Source: Acinetobacter lactucae (GTDB lineage: Bacteria > Pseudomonadota > Gammaproteobacteria > Pseudomonadales > Moraxellaceae). Taken from it: DNA of 64,000 nt. Positions 16,968-25,865 of this stretch are shown here, in pieces (positions within the stretch are counted from its first letter, which is position 1; each line of letters starts with the position of its first letter). The stretch is taken from NCBI RefSeq assembly GCF_001605885.1, contig NZ_LRPE01000012.1:62001-126000 (forward strand). The letters are read 5' to 3'. The translations under genes were made by a program, and so were the position numbers. Below the pieces are notes generated by a model. It worked only from the letters and a program-made list of their open reading frames with translations. It searched no databases and had not been told where the DNA came from.

Positions 16968-18200
16968 TTAAAGCTTGGTCAAATAGTTAAATACTGTCGT
17001 AAACGACATATAGCCCATCCACCACGTCAACAAACATGTTAATCCACCCAAAATGAGCAACCATTTTGGATAGTTGTAATTACCCATTAAATCTTTACGG
17101 CACGCGGCAACATACACAAAAATTGTAAGGCCAATTGGCAACACCAATCCGTTAAAACCGCCTACAAAAATGAGTAGACCTGCCGGAGTTGCACCCAATA
17201 ACACATAGAGCAATAAAGCCAATGCGATAAAGGTAATGGTCGTATAGTTGGTCTGTTTTGGTGTTAAGTTCTTTTTAAATGCAGTAAAGAATGACACTGA
17301 AGTATATGCTGCGCCGATCGTGCTACTAATGCCGGCTGCCCAGAAAATTAAGCCGAATAATTTAAAACCAAATGTACCCGCTGCATATTGGAATGCTTGA
17401 GCTGCAGGATTGGCATCATGGCTGGCTAAATCAATCGTTGCACCGCTTACCACCACACCTAAAAAAGCCAAGAACAGCACATAGCGCATGATGCCGACCA
17501 CAACAATGCCCTTAGTCGCAGCTTTAGCAACTTCATCAATATTTTCAGGGCCAACCGCGCCTTTGTCGAGTAAACGGTGTGCACCCGCGTAACAGATATA
17601 GCCACCAACTGTACCCCCGACAATGGTAGTAATAATGGCAAAGTCGATTTGATCTGGAGCGAAGGTTTGATGTACAGCTTGCCCAACAGGAGGCATTACA
17701 ATAACGGCCACAATAATAATCAGCAGGATTTTAAGCAATCCCAACACGATCATACTTTTATCCATGGCAAGTGTTGCTTTTCTAGAGGCAAAGATCAAAA
17801 TGGCTAAAGCGCCACTTAAAATACCGCCCCACTTTGTGTCGAGGCCAAAAAGTGCATTTAAACCTAAAGCTGCACCTGCAATGTTACCGACACTAAAGAA
17901 AAAACCACCCAAAATCACCAAAAACGCCAGTAAATAACCACTACCCGGTAATGCTTTATTGGCAATGTCTGATGCACGCATTTGGGTAAGTGTTACCACT
18001 CGCCAAATATTTTGTTGAACCACATAATCAATCAAAATGGAAACTAAAATGGCAAAGCCAAATGCCGCGCCTAACTTGACTGTAAATACAGCAGTTTGGG
18101 TTAAAAATCCGGGCCCCATTGCCGAGGTCGCCATCATAAAGATCGAGGCCACAATGGCCCATTGGCGATCTGATAAAAAAGAAGATTTCAGTAAAGACAT
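16968..18200 (-). CDS. NRAMP-like permease (YcsG type)
   Basis: A roughly 410-residue inner-membrane protein with about eleven hydrophobic helices. MGPGFLTQTAVFTVKLGAAF near the N terminus takes the place of the metal-binding DPGN of true NRAMP transporters, so divalent metal is an unlikely substrate; YcsG-type proteins are repeatedly found with pxpABC and may import 5-oxoproline or a related compound. The ATG at 18200 is chosen over 18221 because GAGGAA lies nine bases before it. First gene of the operon. Confidence 0.8.
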   Translation of the reverse strand: MSLLKSSFLSDRQWAIVASIFMMATSAMGPGFLTQTAVFTVKLGAAFGFAILVSILIDYVVQQNIWRVVTLTQMRASDIANKALPGSGYLLAFLVILGGFFFSVGNIAGAALGLNALFGLDTKWGGILSGALAILIFASRKATLAMDKSMIVLGLLKILLIIIVAVIVMPPVGQAVHQTFAPDQIDFAIITTIVGGTVGGYICYAGAHRLLDKGAVGPENIDEVAKAATKGIVVVGIMRYVLFLAFLGVVVSGATIDLASHDANPAAQAFQYAAGTFGFKLFGLIFWAAGISSTIGAAYTSVSFFTAFKKNLTPKQTNYTTITFIALALLLYVLLGATPAGLLIFVGGFNGLVLPIGLTIFVYVAACRKDLMGNYNYPKWLLILGGLTCLLTWWMGYMSFTTVFNYLTKL

Positions 18201-18563
18201 ATTAATGCGTTCCTCATCCATTTGAGCTTAACAACGCTATTTTCAAGTTGAACCAAGAACACCATTTTCGTCCCAAACGATATTCTTTAATCCTTTAAAA
18301 TGACAAAGATTCCCTGTTCCCCAATCAACACAATCGGTGATCAAATCTTGTGTCTAAAATAAAAACATAGCTAATCCCTACGAACAATAAGACTTTTTAC
18401 ATAAAATTAAAAATTCAAGTATTTGATTTTAAATAATTTATTAATTTTTAGAAAATCAGGATAAGCTTTACTTATTAAAGTTAATAAGCTGCTTTTATGA
18501 CTTTGCATGTAAGCAGCCTATTTAAAATAAGAAAAAATATTTTATGAGAAATAAGAATAGCGC
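18201..18563. other. Regulatory region between pxp operon and LysR gene
   Basis: About 360 bp, AT-rich, no gene. It must hold the pxp promoter on the minus strand. ATAAG-type repeats around 18463-18490 and an imperfect hairpin GCTGCTT/AAGCAGC (18488-18494, 18511-18517) lie just after the LysR stop; the latter lacks a good T-tract. Confidence 0.4.
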
Positions 18564-19475
18564 TTATTTTTTAATTTGCTCATTGAGTCTTTTCATAGCA
18601 CATTCAGAGACCTTAACTGCAACTTCAGTCAATTTCTCTTTTAAGGCAACATCGTTTCCTTGAATGTAGATTGAGGTGAAATGAAACGTTTTTAATTGAA
18701 TAGGCGTATTTAATATTTCTAGTCGGCCATCGGTAATTTCTTTTAGCGCCGTTAAGGTTGGCACGACAGCAATACCTAAGCCCTGCTCGGCTAAACGCAA
18801 TAAAGTTGCCAAGGAATAACTGGTAATTGAAAGTGGTTCATCGATCCCTTGTTCTTTCATTCTTGCTTTCAATTCTTTATAGGGATAGGTAATTTTTGGA
18901 TACGTTAAAATGGTATGTGACATTAAAGTTTTAAAAGACATTTGAGCAACCCCTCCTTTAAATGAAGGTGAAGCCAAGAAACTTAGCTCGAAGTCACACA
19001 AAGTCTGTTCAATACATTCAAAAGCTAGAGTTGGCCCAAGTAAAAAGGCCATGTCTAAGTCACCTGTCCGAACGCCTTCTTGTAAGTTGGGTGTAAGGTC
19101 TACCACAATTTCTACTGAAATTTTTGGAAACTCTTGTTGAACCTTTTCGATATATTCAACCAACCATGTATAAACAATAGTTTCGGAAACTCCCAAACGA
19201 ATGGTGCCCGTCAAATGCTGATTTTCAGTCAGTTCAGCGACTAGGTCTGTTTCTAAACGCATAAATTTTTCGGCATACTTAAATAAAGTTAAGCCTTTAT
19301 GAGTCGGTTTAAACTGCCGATAGTTTCTATCTAAAACTTTAAAGCCTAATTCATTTTCAAGAGATGTGATTTTTTGAGAGACCGCAGGCTGGGTGGTTTG
19401 TAATTTAGTCGCAGCCTTATTGAAGCTATTTAAAGTCACAACCCAATAAAATGCTTCAAGATTCTTTAAATTCAC
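18564..19475 (-). CDS. LysR-type regulator of the 5-oxoprolinase operon
   Basis: A 303-residue LTTR. The N-terminal winged helix is clear (MNLKNLEAFYWVVTLNSFNK, then TQPAVSQKITSLENELGFKV), followed by a periplasmic-binding-like effector domain from about residue 90. It is encoded on the same strand immediately upstream of the pxp operon, with a long intergenic region between, so it is the likely regulator of that operon. Effector unknown; 5-oxoproline is a natural guess. Confidence 0.87.
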   Translation of the reverse strand: MNLKNLEAFYWVVTLNSFNKAATKLQTTQPAVSQKITSLENELGFKVLDRNYRQFKPTHKGLTLFKYAEKFMRLETDLVAELTENQHLTGTIRLGVSETIVYTWLVEYIEKVQQEFPKISVEIVVDLTPNLQEGVRTGDLDMAFLLGPTLAFECIEQTLCDFELSFLASPSFKGGVAQMSFKTLMSHTILTYPKITYPYKELKARMKEQGIDEPLSITSYSLATLLRLAEQGLGIAVVPTLTALKEITDGRLEILNTPIQLKTFHFTSIYIQGNDVALKEKLTEVAVKVSECAMKRLNEQIKK

Positions 19476-19566
19476 GTTTCATCCTGTCTTAAAAAACTCC
19501 TTTACTTTTATAGTATGGGAGTTGTTAGCATGATTAGGCTAGTAATAAATAAATTTTTAAATAAAG

Positions 19567-19746
19567 TTAGCCATCAAAGCTTTTAAATGCTTTAGAAAGT
19601 TGACTAATTGTTTTGATCTGTTTTGCATAACGGCGGCATGATCGGCATGCCAATAAATGCAGTTGTAAATTACTTTGCTCACGTAAAAACAAAGGCCTAT
19701 CTTGTTTTTCAGACAACAGTTGAGTGGCTTGTCGACATGTCAGCAT
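19567..19746 (-). CDS. Zinc-finger anti-sigma factor
   Basis: A 59-residue protein when started at ATG 19746 (MLTCRQATQLLSEKQDRPL). It carries the ZAS pattern HLLACRSCRR (H-x3-C-x2-C) and an N-terminal cysteine, but no membrane segment, so it is a soluble sensor. The start codon overlaps the sigma-factor stop in the string ATGCTGA, indicating translational coupling. Its place directly after the ECF gene in a copper-peptide locus suggests that it senses metal or thiol stress. The upstream frame from 19770 lacks this coupling and was not used. Confidence 0.75.
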   Translation of the reverse strand: MLTCRQATQLLSEKQDRPLFLREQSNLQLHLLACRSCRRYAKQIKTISQLSKAFKSFDG

Positions 19747-20360
19747 GAACAATCCTCCTTCAATAACCATTTATTTTCTAAACATTCACGTAGTCTGGTA
19801 CGACTCCGATACATCAACACATTAAAGTTTGAGATAGACAATTCCAACTTGCTACAGATTTCGTTAGAACTGAGTTCAATCACTTCTCTCATCATAAAAA
19901 CTTGCGCATATCTGGCGGGTAAATGATTTAAGCAAGCTTCAAAAATTATCCAGAAATCTGCCTGTTCCATCATTTCTTCAGGGCTTTGCCATGCTTGAGG
20001 CGCTTCATATTTATGCCAATGCCCAGAAGCATCAAACAGTGCATCAATACTCAGTTCACTTTCCTCATCTTTAAATAATTCACTCATTGCGACCAAACGG
20101 GATTTTTGCCGAATCGCATCAATAATTTTATTTTTTAAAATGGCAAATACCCACGTTTTGAACGCAGCCCGCCCTTTAAATGAATCTAAATGTTGAAAAG
20201 CGCTCGTTAATGCCTCTTGCACTACATCCTCAGCTTGCGGAAGCGAAGACAACTGTAAAAAAGCAAATTTAATCATTTGCTGTCTTAAGTCTTGTAAAAA
20301 GGCTGGATTATGCAGTTGATCCCCTATTTCTTCATGATCTGATGCCACCGCTGAAGTCAT
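19740..20360 (-). CDS. ECF RNA polymerase sigma factor
   Basis: A 206-residue sigma-70 family protein. Region 2 appears around 32-105 (FLQLSSLPQAEDVVQEALTS; FKTWVFAILKNKIIDAIRQK); region 4 around 140-195 (LPARYAQVFMMREVIELSSNEI). Its ATG overlaps the HvfC stop codon (ATGA), and the anti-sigma gene overlaps its own stop, so HvfABC, sigma and anti-sigma form one coupled operon. ECF factors control copper-induced bufferin operons elsewhere, and autoregulation is likely here. Confidence 0.88.
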   Translation of the reverse strand: MTSAVASDHEEIGDQLHNPAFLQDLRQQMIKFAFLQLSSLPQAEDVVQEALTSAFQHLDSFKGRAAFKTWVFAILKNKIIDAIRQKSRLVAMSELFKDEESELSIDALFDASGHWHKYEAPQAWQSPEEMMEQADFWIIFEACLNHLPARYAQVFMMREVIELSSNEICSKLELSISNFNVLMYRSRTRLRECLENKWLLKEDCSC

Positions 20361-21118
20361 CCTGATACCTCTTTAAAATCATGGGAACCTTGAATTAATC
20401 GCATTCGGGTTAACAGTGCTTTTAGTTCTTGAGTTTGCAGATAAATATCATGTTCAGACAAATCAGTGAGTACAGATTGAATGAGTGTATGAATATCTTG
20501 ATCAGTTAGCTTTACATTTTGAGTCAACTGTTCAACCACCATAGCAACCAAGGGTGAAAGCTGTTCAATACATACTTTGTCTTGTTCATCTCGCCAGACC
20601 ATAATCGCGCCAGGCATAAGCTCGGCCTGTTCTGGAGTCATTAAAGTTGTCCACGTATAAACGGGATATTGATAAACCAATACCCATACCTTCGTGGTTA
20701 ACTGCCAATCACAGTTTTCCTGCAAGACTACTTTTTCAATTTCAACAGTATCTAAATACAACTCAAGCCATTCAAACTGCAACAACTCAGCCAACCAAGG
20801 ATATTCTTGCAATATTGGGTGCTGCTGATCTGTCAAATACTCTCTAAACTCTAGAGAAATATCATTATACAAAGGTGAGCGGCACTGGGCTTTTTGAAAA
20901 AATTCCGAGAGTAATTGTTGCCACTTTAACTCTGGCAACATCGCACGAGCCACGGGATAAACTAAATCAATAAATGAGCAGACATTATTAAAAAGCAAGT
21001 CTCGATAAATATGCATTCGTTCGGCAGGAAGAGCTTGAGGTAATTCCAAATCAGGATCTCGAACCCAGTCACAAAACTGGTGTTGCATGGTTTGGAAGGA
21101 TACTTGATTTCCCTTCAT
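20357..21118 (-). CDS. DUF2063 partner protein HvfC/BufC
   Basis: About 253 residues. The N-terminal part (FCDWVRDPD, LNNVCSF-like SFIDLVYPVARAMLP) matches DUF2063, the putative RiPP-recognition partner of MNIO enzymes. The database label of DNA-binding domain is probably misleading. The ATG at 21118 is preferred because AGGAG lies eight bases upstream; it overlaps the 3' end of the DUF692 gene by 50 bp in another frame. Expected role: bring the HvfA peptide to HvfB. Confidence 0.82.
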   Translation of the reverse strand: MKGNQVSFQTMQHQFCDWVRDPDLELPQALPAERMHIYRDLLFNNVCSFIDLVYPVARAMLPELKWQQLLSEFFQKAQCRSPLYNDISLEFREYLTDQQHPILQEYPWLAELLQFEWLELYLDTVEIEKVVLQENCDWQLTTKVWVLVYQYPVYTWTTLMTPEQAELMPGAIMVWRDEQDKVCIEQLSPLVAMVVEQLTQNVKLTDQDIHTLIQSVLTDLSEHDIYLQTQELKALLTRMRLIQGSHDFKEVSG

Positions 21119-21932
21119 AGCCATTCTCCTGTTGTTGAATCATTTTAATTTTGGCTAGTTCCTCTTCTAGCTCTTGCCATGATGGAATATTAAAGTCGCG
21201 CTCAAGTAAAGTTGCTTTCACACCACACACTTGATAGGTATATCTCAATAGTTCCCATACACGGTCACTGACTTCTGCGCCATGCGTATCGATTAATAAT
21301 TTTTTCTGAACTTGTTCATGCCCTGCAATATGTAAATAACGGATTCGCTCTTTTGGCATTTTCTGAATAAACCCAAACGCATCACTGCCATGATTAATAC
21401 TGTTGACATAGACATTATTTACGTCAAGAAGCAAATCACAGTCTGCATATTGAAGAACTTCACGGATGAACTCAGCTTCACTCATTTCAGCATTTGGCAT
21501 TAAATAAGTAGAAACGTTCTCTATGACTAATCTTCTTCCTAAAATATCCTGTACACGTAAAATACGTTCAGCCACATATTTAACAGCCGCTTCTGTCATG
21601 GGGATAGGTAATAAATCATATAAATAGCCCCCATCATTTGTATAACTTAAATGTTCAGAATAAATCGAAACATCATATTGCTCTAAAAAGCTTTTTATTT
21701 TGCCGATAAATTCAAGATTCAGTGGATGAGGACCGCCAATAGACAATGACAAGCCATGACAAATTAATGGGGCTTTTTCAACACATTGTGCGAGTAATTT
21801 CGCATGTCGCCCACCAAAACCTAGCCAGTTTTCAGGAGCAACTTCGATAAAGTCAGGATATGTTTTTGCATCTAAAAACGAATCTATAAAATCACGCCTT
21901 AAACCAAGCCCTACGCCAGCCAAATCCATCAT
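21069..21932 (-). CDS. MNIO (DUF692) peptide-modifying oxidase HvfB/BufB
   Basis: A DUF692 TIM-barrel protein, about 288 residues from ATG 21932 (AGGAGAAATCACC upstream). Iron-ligand and active-site blocks: VAPENWLG (about 30), CHGLSLSIGGP (about 60), SEHLSYTNDGGYLYDLLPIP (about 92-111), LLLDVNNVYVNS (about 170), HIAGHE (about 205). Multinuclear non-heme iron oxidases of this group convert cysteines in EGKCG-type motifs to oxazolone-thioamide or related copper-binding groups. Its substrate is the adjacent six-KCG peptide. Confidence 0.9.
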   Translation of the reverse strand: MMDLAGVGLGLRRDFIDSFLDAKTYPDFIEVAPENWLGFGGRHAKLLAQCVEKAPLICHGLSLSIGGPHPLNLEFIGKIKSFLEQYDVSIYSEHLSYTNDGGYLYDLLPIPMTEAAVKYVAERILRVQDILGRRLVIENVSTYLMPNAEMSEAEFIREVLQYADCDLLLDVNNVYVNSINHGSDAFGFIQKMPKERIRYLHIAGHEQVQKKLLIDTHGAEVSDRVWELLRYTYQVCGVKATLLERDFNIPSWQELEEELAKIKMIQQQENGYEGKSSILPNHATPVL

Positions 21933-22001
21933 GGTGATTTCTCCTTTTAGAAATGATGCCGACACTTACCAGAAGGCCGACATCATCCATGATCAGATTG
22001 T

Positions 22002-22310
22002 TTACTTAGCGCCGCACTTACCGTCAGCGACTTTTTTATCTGCACCGCACTTGCCGTCCGCTGCTTTTTTGGTTGCTCCACATTTTCCATCAGCTGTTTT
22101 TTTATCTGCACCACATTTTGCTTCGGCAGACTTTTCGTGGTTTTTCATTTTGTTAGCACCGCATTTTGCTTCACCGCATTTTCCATCTGCTGCTTTGGTT
22201 GCATGTGCTTCGGTTGTTGTAGGGGTTGCTGCTACAGCCACTTGTGTAGCGCCAGCAACTGAAAGTGCTAATAATGCCGCCACTGAAGTCATTGAGTTAA
22301 GTTTGTTCAT
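22002..22310 (-). CDS. Cys-rich secreted peptide HvfA/BufA (bufferin precursor)
   Basis: A 102-residue peptide with a signal sequence (MNKLNSMTSVAALLALSVAG, cleavage about at VAVA-ATP) and a low-complexity mature part containing six KCG units: DGKCG four times and EAKCG twice, spaced by Lys-Ala-rich linkers. Family knowledge: the (E/D)GKCG cysteines are modified by MNIO enzymes to bind copper. AAGGAATACTAAC gives a good ribosome site. It is the first gene of the minus-strand operon, divergent from doxX. Without its modified cysteines the peptide would be a plain thiol chelator. Confidence 0.9.
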   Translation of the reverse strand: MNKLNSMTSVAALLALSVAGATQVAVAATPTTTEAHATKAADGKCGEAKCGANKMKNHEKSAEAKCGADKKTADGKCGATKKAADGKCGADKKVADGKCGAK

Positions 22311-22474
22311 GTTAGTATTCCTTTAGAAGATAAATTCTCGGTTTGTACATTTGTACGTATAGTTAGACGGACCAAATCCTTTTTTATTACACCGTAAATA
22401 AAATTTTTTTTATGTAAGAAATACAGCTTTTATCCGACTAATTAACAGTCAATCGCATCGGATGTGAAATTATC

Positions 22475-23077
22475 ATGAAGAATTTTATTTATGGCTTATC
22501 TCAATATTATCAAAAACTGGGTAAAACTCTACAACATGTAGACGGCATCGCCGCTCTGGCTCTTCGCTTGTATTTAGTTCCTATATTTTGGATGGCAGGC
22601 ACAAATAAATTAACGCACTTCAATGACATTGTAGAATGGTTTGGCAACTCAGATTGGGGGCTAGGACTTCCTTTCCCGTACTTAATGGCACTGCTTGCAA
22701 CAACCACTGAACTCGCGGGGGCAATACTCTTAACATTTGGTCTGTTTACTCGCTTAATTAGCATTCCGCTCATTATTACCATGTTGGTTGCCATATTTAC
22801 GGTACACCTACCGAATGGATGGCAAGCAATTGCTGATCCGAATGCTCCCTTTGCAAATATGCAGGTCTTGGCCTCCGCTGAAAAGCTAGAAAAAGCTCGT
22901 GAAATCTTACAAACCTACGGCAATTATGACTGGCTCACGTCCAGTGGCTCGTTTGTAATTTTAAATAATGGGATTGAGTTTGCCGCTACGTATTTAGTCA
23001 TGCTTCTCGCACTGCTTGTTCTTGGAGGCGGCCGTTATTTCAGTTTAGATTATTGGATTAAAAAGAAACTGCTCTAA
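22475..23077 (+). CDS. DoxX-family membrane protein (HvfX/BufX-like)
   Basis: A 200-residue inner-membrane protein with four hydrophobic helices; DoxX signatures are ALRLYLVPIFWMAGTNKL (about 30) and ELAGAILLTFGLFTRL (about 80). DoxX-type proteins accompany HvfABC/BufABC in many genomes, where they may pass electrons to the MNIO step or to the membrane. It is divergent from hvfA across 164 bp, so the two transcripts could share one control region. Predicted function is by association. Confidence 0.82.
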   Translation: MKNFIYGLSQYYQKLGKTLQHVDGIAALALRLYLVPIFWMAGTNKLTHFNDIVEWFGNSDWGLGLPFPYLMALLATTTELAGAILLTFGLFTRLISIPLIITMLVAIFTVHLPNGWQAIADPNAPFANMQVLASAEKLEKAREILQTYGNYDWLTSSGSFVILNNGIEFAATYLVMLLALLVLGGGRYFSLDYWIKKKLL

Positions 23078-23204
23078 TTAACCATTACGCCCAGAATACT
23101 CATGACAGCAACATCCAGTCTCTTTTCTTATTGTATGCCATGTTTAGCTCATGACACACAATCAATAGTGAGGTCATTTGGTCAAACCAAAAGCTTGTAT
23201 GAAA

Positions 23205-24149
23205 TTATCGCACTCTCACAAAAATAATATCTAGGTCTTTTTTAGGTACAAACTTGGTTTTAGTCATTTGAAATTGAGTTGGGCTAATCTTTTTGACTGG
23301 TCCATCCCAACAAAATGAAACCAGTTCATATTTATCTCGCTCAATAGTGAGCTTAAAGTTTTCAATCGGCTTTGCCCAATTTGCACCCGTCGTCAAAATA
23401 TAGCCCAAAGCACTAAATGGTGAATTTTCTGCACTGGCTTTTTTTAAGCCCTGCTTAAATTGTTTATTCATACAAAATTGCTGGTTATATTCATCTGGAT
23501 AGAGAGCAACAGAACCACCGACCAGAGGTTTGTATTCATGGTGAATTTTAGTCAAGCTATTGGCTTTAAAGGTTTGTTTCCAGCTATAGATCACTTGAGA
23601 TGACCATGGAATAACATCATCTTTTTTAAAATTGGCTAAAATTTTCTGTATCTGTGGTTTATCACAATGCTTTAGCTTTTCTACATAATATTCATAATCA
23701 TAGTTAGTACGAGTCCATGGGTTTAACATATCTTTTTCACTAAAACCGCATTGCTTAAACTCCTCCGTTACATCAATTAGAAGTGATTTCTCATCTTTTT
23801 GAATAAACGTTCTGACATGCATCTCTGGTTTAATATTTTTACCATCCACCACAATCTTAAAACTTTTTAAAAGCTGTTCTGTATGAGCAAAATCAGACTC
23901 AAAAAAATTATCAATGTGTGGTAATGGAAATAAGATCGTTTCCGTTACATCCTTATTGCTTAAATTTTTATAGGCGTAATCGACCTTAACCAGTTTTTTA
24001 CTGATAAATAGATCTTCGCTGTGCATGGCAATCTGCGAATTTTTGAGATATTGAATCCCACCTGTCCCTACGTAACCCGTAGAATCATTGGCTAAACCAT
24101 AGGTTGATAGTTGAACCAAAACAGCAAAGGTTATTGCAAACTTTTTCAT
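23205..24149 (-). CDS. DUF4424 family periplasmic protein
   Basis: A 314-residue exported protein: signal peptide MKKFAITFAVLVQLSTYGLA, mature start NDSTGYVGTGGIQYLKNSQI and SEDLFISKKLVKVDYAYKN, which are DUF4424 features, then a beta-rich body with FPLPHIDNFF. No catalytic motif is visible and the family has no established function. It is monocistronic, with about 120 bp on either side. Four cysteines in the mature part could form disulfides. Confidence 0.75.
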   Translation of the reverse strand: MKKFAITFAVLVQLSTYGLANDSTGYVGTGGIQYLKNSQIAMHSEDLFISKKLVKVDYAYKNLSNKDVTETILFPLPHIDNFFESDFAHTEQLLKSFKIVVDGKNIKPEMHVRTFIQKDEKSLLIDVTEEFKQCGFSEKDMLNPWTRTNYDYEYYVEKLKHCDKPQIQKILANFKKDDVIPWSSQVIYSWKQTFKANSLTKIHHEYKPLVGGSVALYPDEYNQQFCMNKQFKQGLKKASAENSPFSALGYILTTGANWAKPIENFKLTIERDKYELVSFCWDGPVKKISPTQFQMTKTKFVPKKDLDIIFVRVR

Positions 24150-24273
24150 TTTAAAGTGCTCTATGTCATTTTCTAATTATGAAATATCGTTCTGCAATAA
24201 AGCATAACTGTTTAAGACTAAATGTTGTTAGTCTTTTAGTGATGACTCATATATCTCTATAAACTCTAATTTT

Positions 24274-24618
24274 CTAGTGAAAACTTAATTTCTGCCTCGT
24301 CATCTTTTTAGGCACACTAATTTTTCCAATAAAGTTAGTTAGCCATAAAATGCATTCATCACGGTATTCAAAGTGAGGAATTAAACTGAGGTCGATTTTT
24401 ATATCTCTATCAGCTAAAGGCAAACTCAAACAATACTCAAAGTCGATAGAATTATATTTTAACTTCAGATCTTTTTCTTGGGCTTGCTTTTTAATTTCCG
24501 CCATAATTCGGTTGAGATTAACAATCAAATTATTTGAAACTTGATTGTTTTTATAGACACGTTCATAGACATTTTCAGCAACGTCTATATATTTTATAAG
24601 CTCGGCATTTTCATTCAT
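24274..24618 (-). CDS. Small protein of unknown function, paralogue 1
   Basis: A 114-residue soluble protein, not recognised. It shares a clear pattern with the gene at 24934: AENVYERVYKNN against AEKVYKNIKKDS, LKYNSIDFE against LKFNYIDFE, and IKIDLSLIPHF against VQIDLSVMPKF. The two are tandem duplicates on the same strand, separated by 315 bp with a terminator, hence transcribed independently. The C terminus is shorter than in the paralogue. No enzyme motif, signal peptide or membrane helix is seen. Confidence 0.7.
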   Translation of the reverse strand: MNENAELIKYIDVAENVYERVYKNNQVSNNLIVNLNRIMAEIKKQAQEKDLKLKYNSIDFEYCLSLPLADRDIKIDLSLIPHFEYRDECILWLTNFIGKISVPKKMTRQKLSFH

Positions 24619-24933
24619 ATCATTCTCAATTCTCTTTTTTTAATGATTATGATCAGCCAAATGTTTAATTGCGTTACTTGATACATTGCTTATGTGAAAA
24701 GTGTATACTTATCTTTATCAAAAGATATAACTAATATACTGATATTTATTATAAAACATTAAATATTAGCACATTTTCATACATTTATTATTTCCCTAAA
24801 TATGAGATTAAGGGAAAGAAAGAATTGCAGCATCTTTAAATTTTAGACAAAAAAAAACCGCCCCAGAAGGCGGTCGCTGAATTTAAACCAGCAGGTATAT
24901 AGAAGTAAGGTGGACGTTCACTTCTATATTCTT
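24619..24933. other. AT-rich spacer between the two paralogues
   Basis: 315 bp with the terminator at 24849-24874 and, presumably, the promoter for the gene at 24274. Nothing else was recognised. Confidence 0.4.
24849..24874 (-). terminator. Rho-independent terminator after paralogue 2
   Basis: Minus strand ACCGCC-N6-GGCGGT followed by a run of T, 60 bp after the stop of the gene at 24934. Confidence 0.85.
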
Positions 24934-25392
24934 TTATGAAGGAATTTTATTGGTTTTAATAAAATCCTCAGATTTAAAATAATTGATGATCATATCTGCA
25001 TGCTCTTCTTTTGGAGGAGCAACAGTTACTGGGAATGAATCTTTCGACATCTTAAAACCTGGTGGTAAAAAGTGCGAAATTGGTGGTAATTTAGGTTTTC
25101 CACCTTCTGTGATTCGCTCAATAAAACCAGCCAACCAAAGAAGATATTCACCTTCATTTGCGAACTTTGGCATAACACTCAGATCAATTTGGACTTTGCA
25201 CTCACTTAACGGCTTAGTTAAGTTTTCTTCAAAGTCTATATAATTGAACTTGAGCTTAAACTCCGTTCCTTTGATCGCTTTTCGAATCTGACTAATTAAA
25301 CAGTTTAGGTTCTGAGTAATGTCATCAGTGAATAAGCTATCTTTTTTAATATTTTTATAAACCTTTTCGGCTACAGCTAGATACTTTGGCAT
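24934..25392 (-). CDS. Small protein of unknown function, paralogue 2
   Basis: A 152-residue soluble protein, homologous over its first 90 residues to the gene at 24274 (LNCLISQIRKAIKG, IDFEENLTKPL, EYLLWLAGFIERI). It carries an extra C-terminal tail of about 60 residues, rich in proline, ending EDFIKTNKIPS. The order of predicted helix, strand and helix, and the W-L-x-x-F-I motif, suggest a compact fold. Function cannot be proposed from sequence. Its own terminator is at 24849. Confidence 0.7.
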   Translation of the reverse strand: MPKYLAVAEKVYKNIKKDSLFTDDITQNLNCLISQIRKAIKGTEFKLKFNYIDFEENLTKPLSECKVQIDLSVMPKFANEGEYLLWLAGFIERITEGGKPKLPPISHFLPPGFKMSKDSFPVTVAPPKEEHADMIINYFKSEDFIKTNKIPS

Positions 25393-25642
25393 TAACCTCT
25401 CTCCATCCTATTGTTATAAAGTGCTGATCTGTGAATGTTTTATGACTTTGATTATGCTGAAAGATATGTAAGTAAAGGTAATCTTATTGGCTCGCTTTGT
25501 AAGTAATTAAAGCTTTGTGTAATTTGCACCAAAAAAACACCGAAAAAAATTATGGTTTTGATAATTCATCCACAAAATAAATGCTTGAATAGAGATACTT
25601 TGAAATATTTACTTTCATATTAATTTTTACCATTTGGTAAAA

Positions 25643-25837
25643 CTAATATGTTTTCATTTGCTTATCTCGTCGAACTAGCCCTAACACAGCTCTACGTACT
25701 CGTATTTCCTCTTCGGAAAAAGGTAAATGTTCTATAAGTTCATATATTGAGAGAGAATTATTTTCTATCAAGAAACAATCTTGCTCTGTGGTCCAGTTAG
25801 AAGTGGTGGTTTGAATTTGTTTTAGATAACGTTTCAT
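25643..25837 (-). CDS. Small protein with Myb/HTH-like pattern
   Basis: About 64 residues from ATG 25837, which has TAGGAAAT before it; the frame extends upstream to 25867 without a better start. The pattern WTTEQDCFLIENNSLSIYEL followed by LPFSEEEIRVRRAVLGL resembles a SANT/Myb-type helix bundle in which a protein checks tree-like DNA contacts; DNA binding is only a possibility. It stands alone in AT-rich DNA. Confidence 0.55.
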   Translation of the reverse strand: MKRYLKQIQTTTSNWTTEQDCFLIENNSLSIYELIEHLPFSEEEIRVRRAVLGLVRRDKQMKTY

Positions 25838-25865
25838 ATTTCCTAGCAGGTTTATTTGCGCATAC

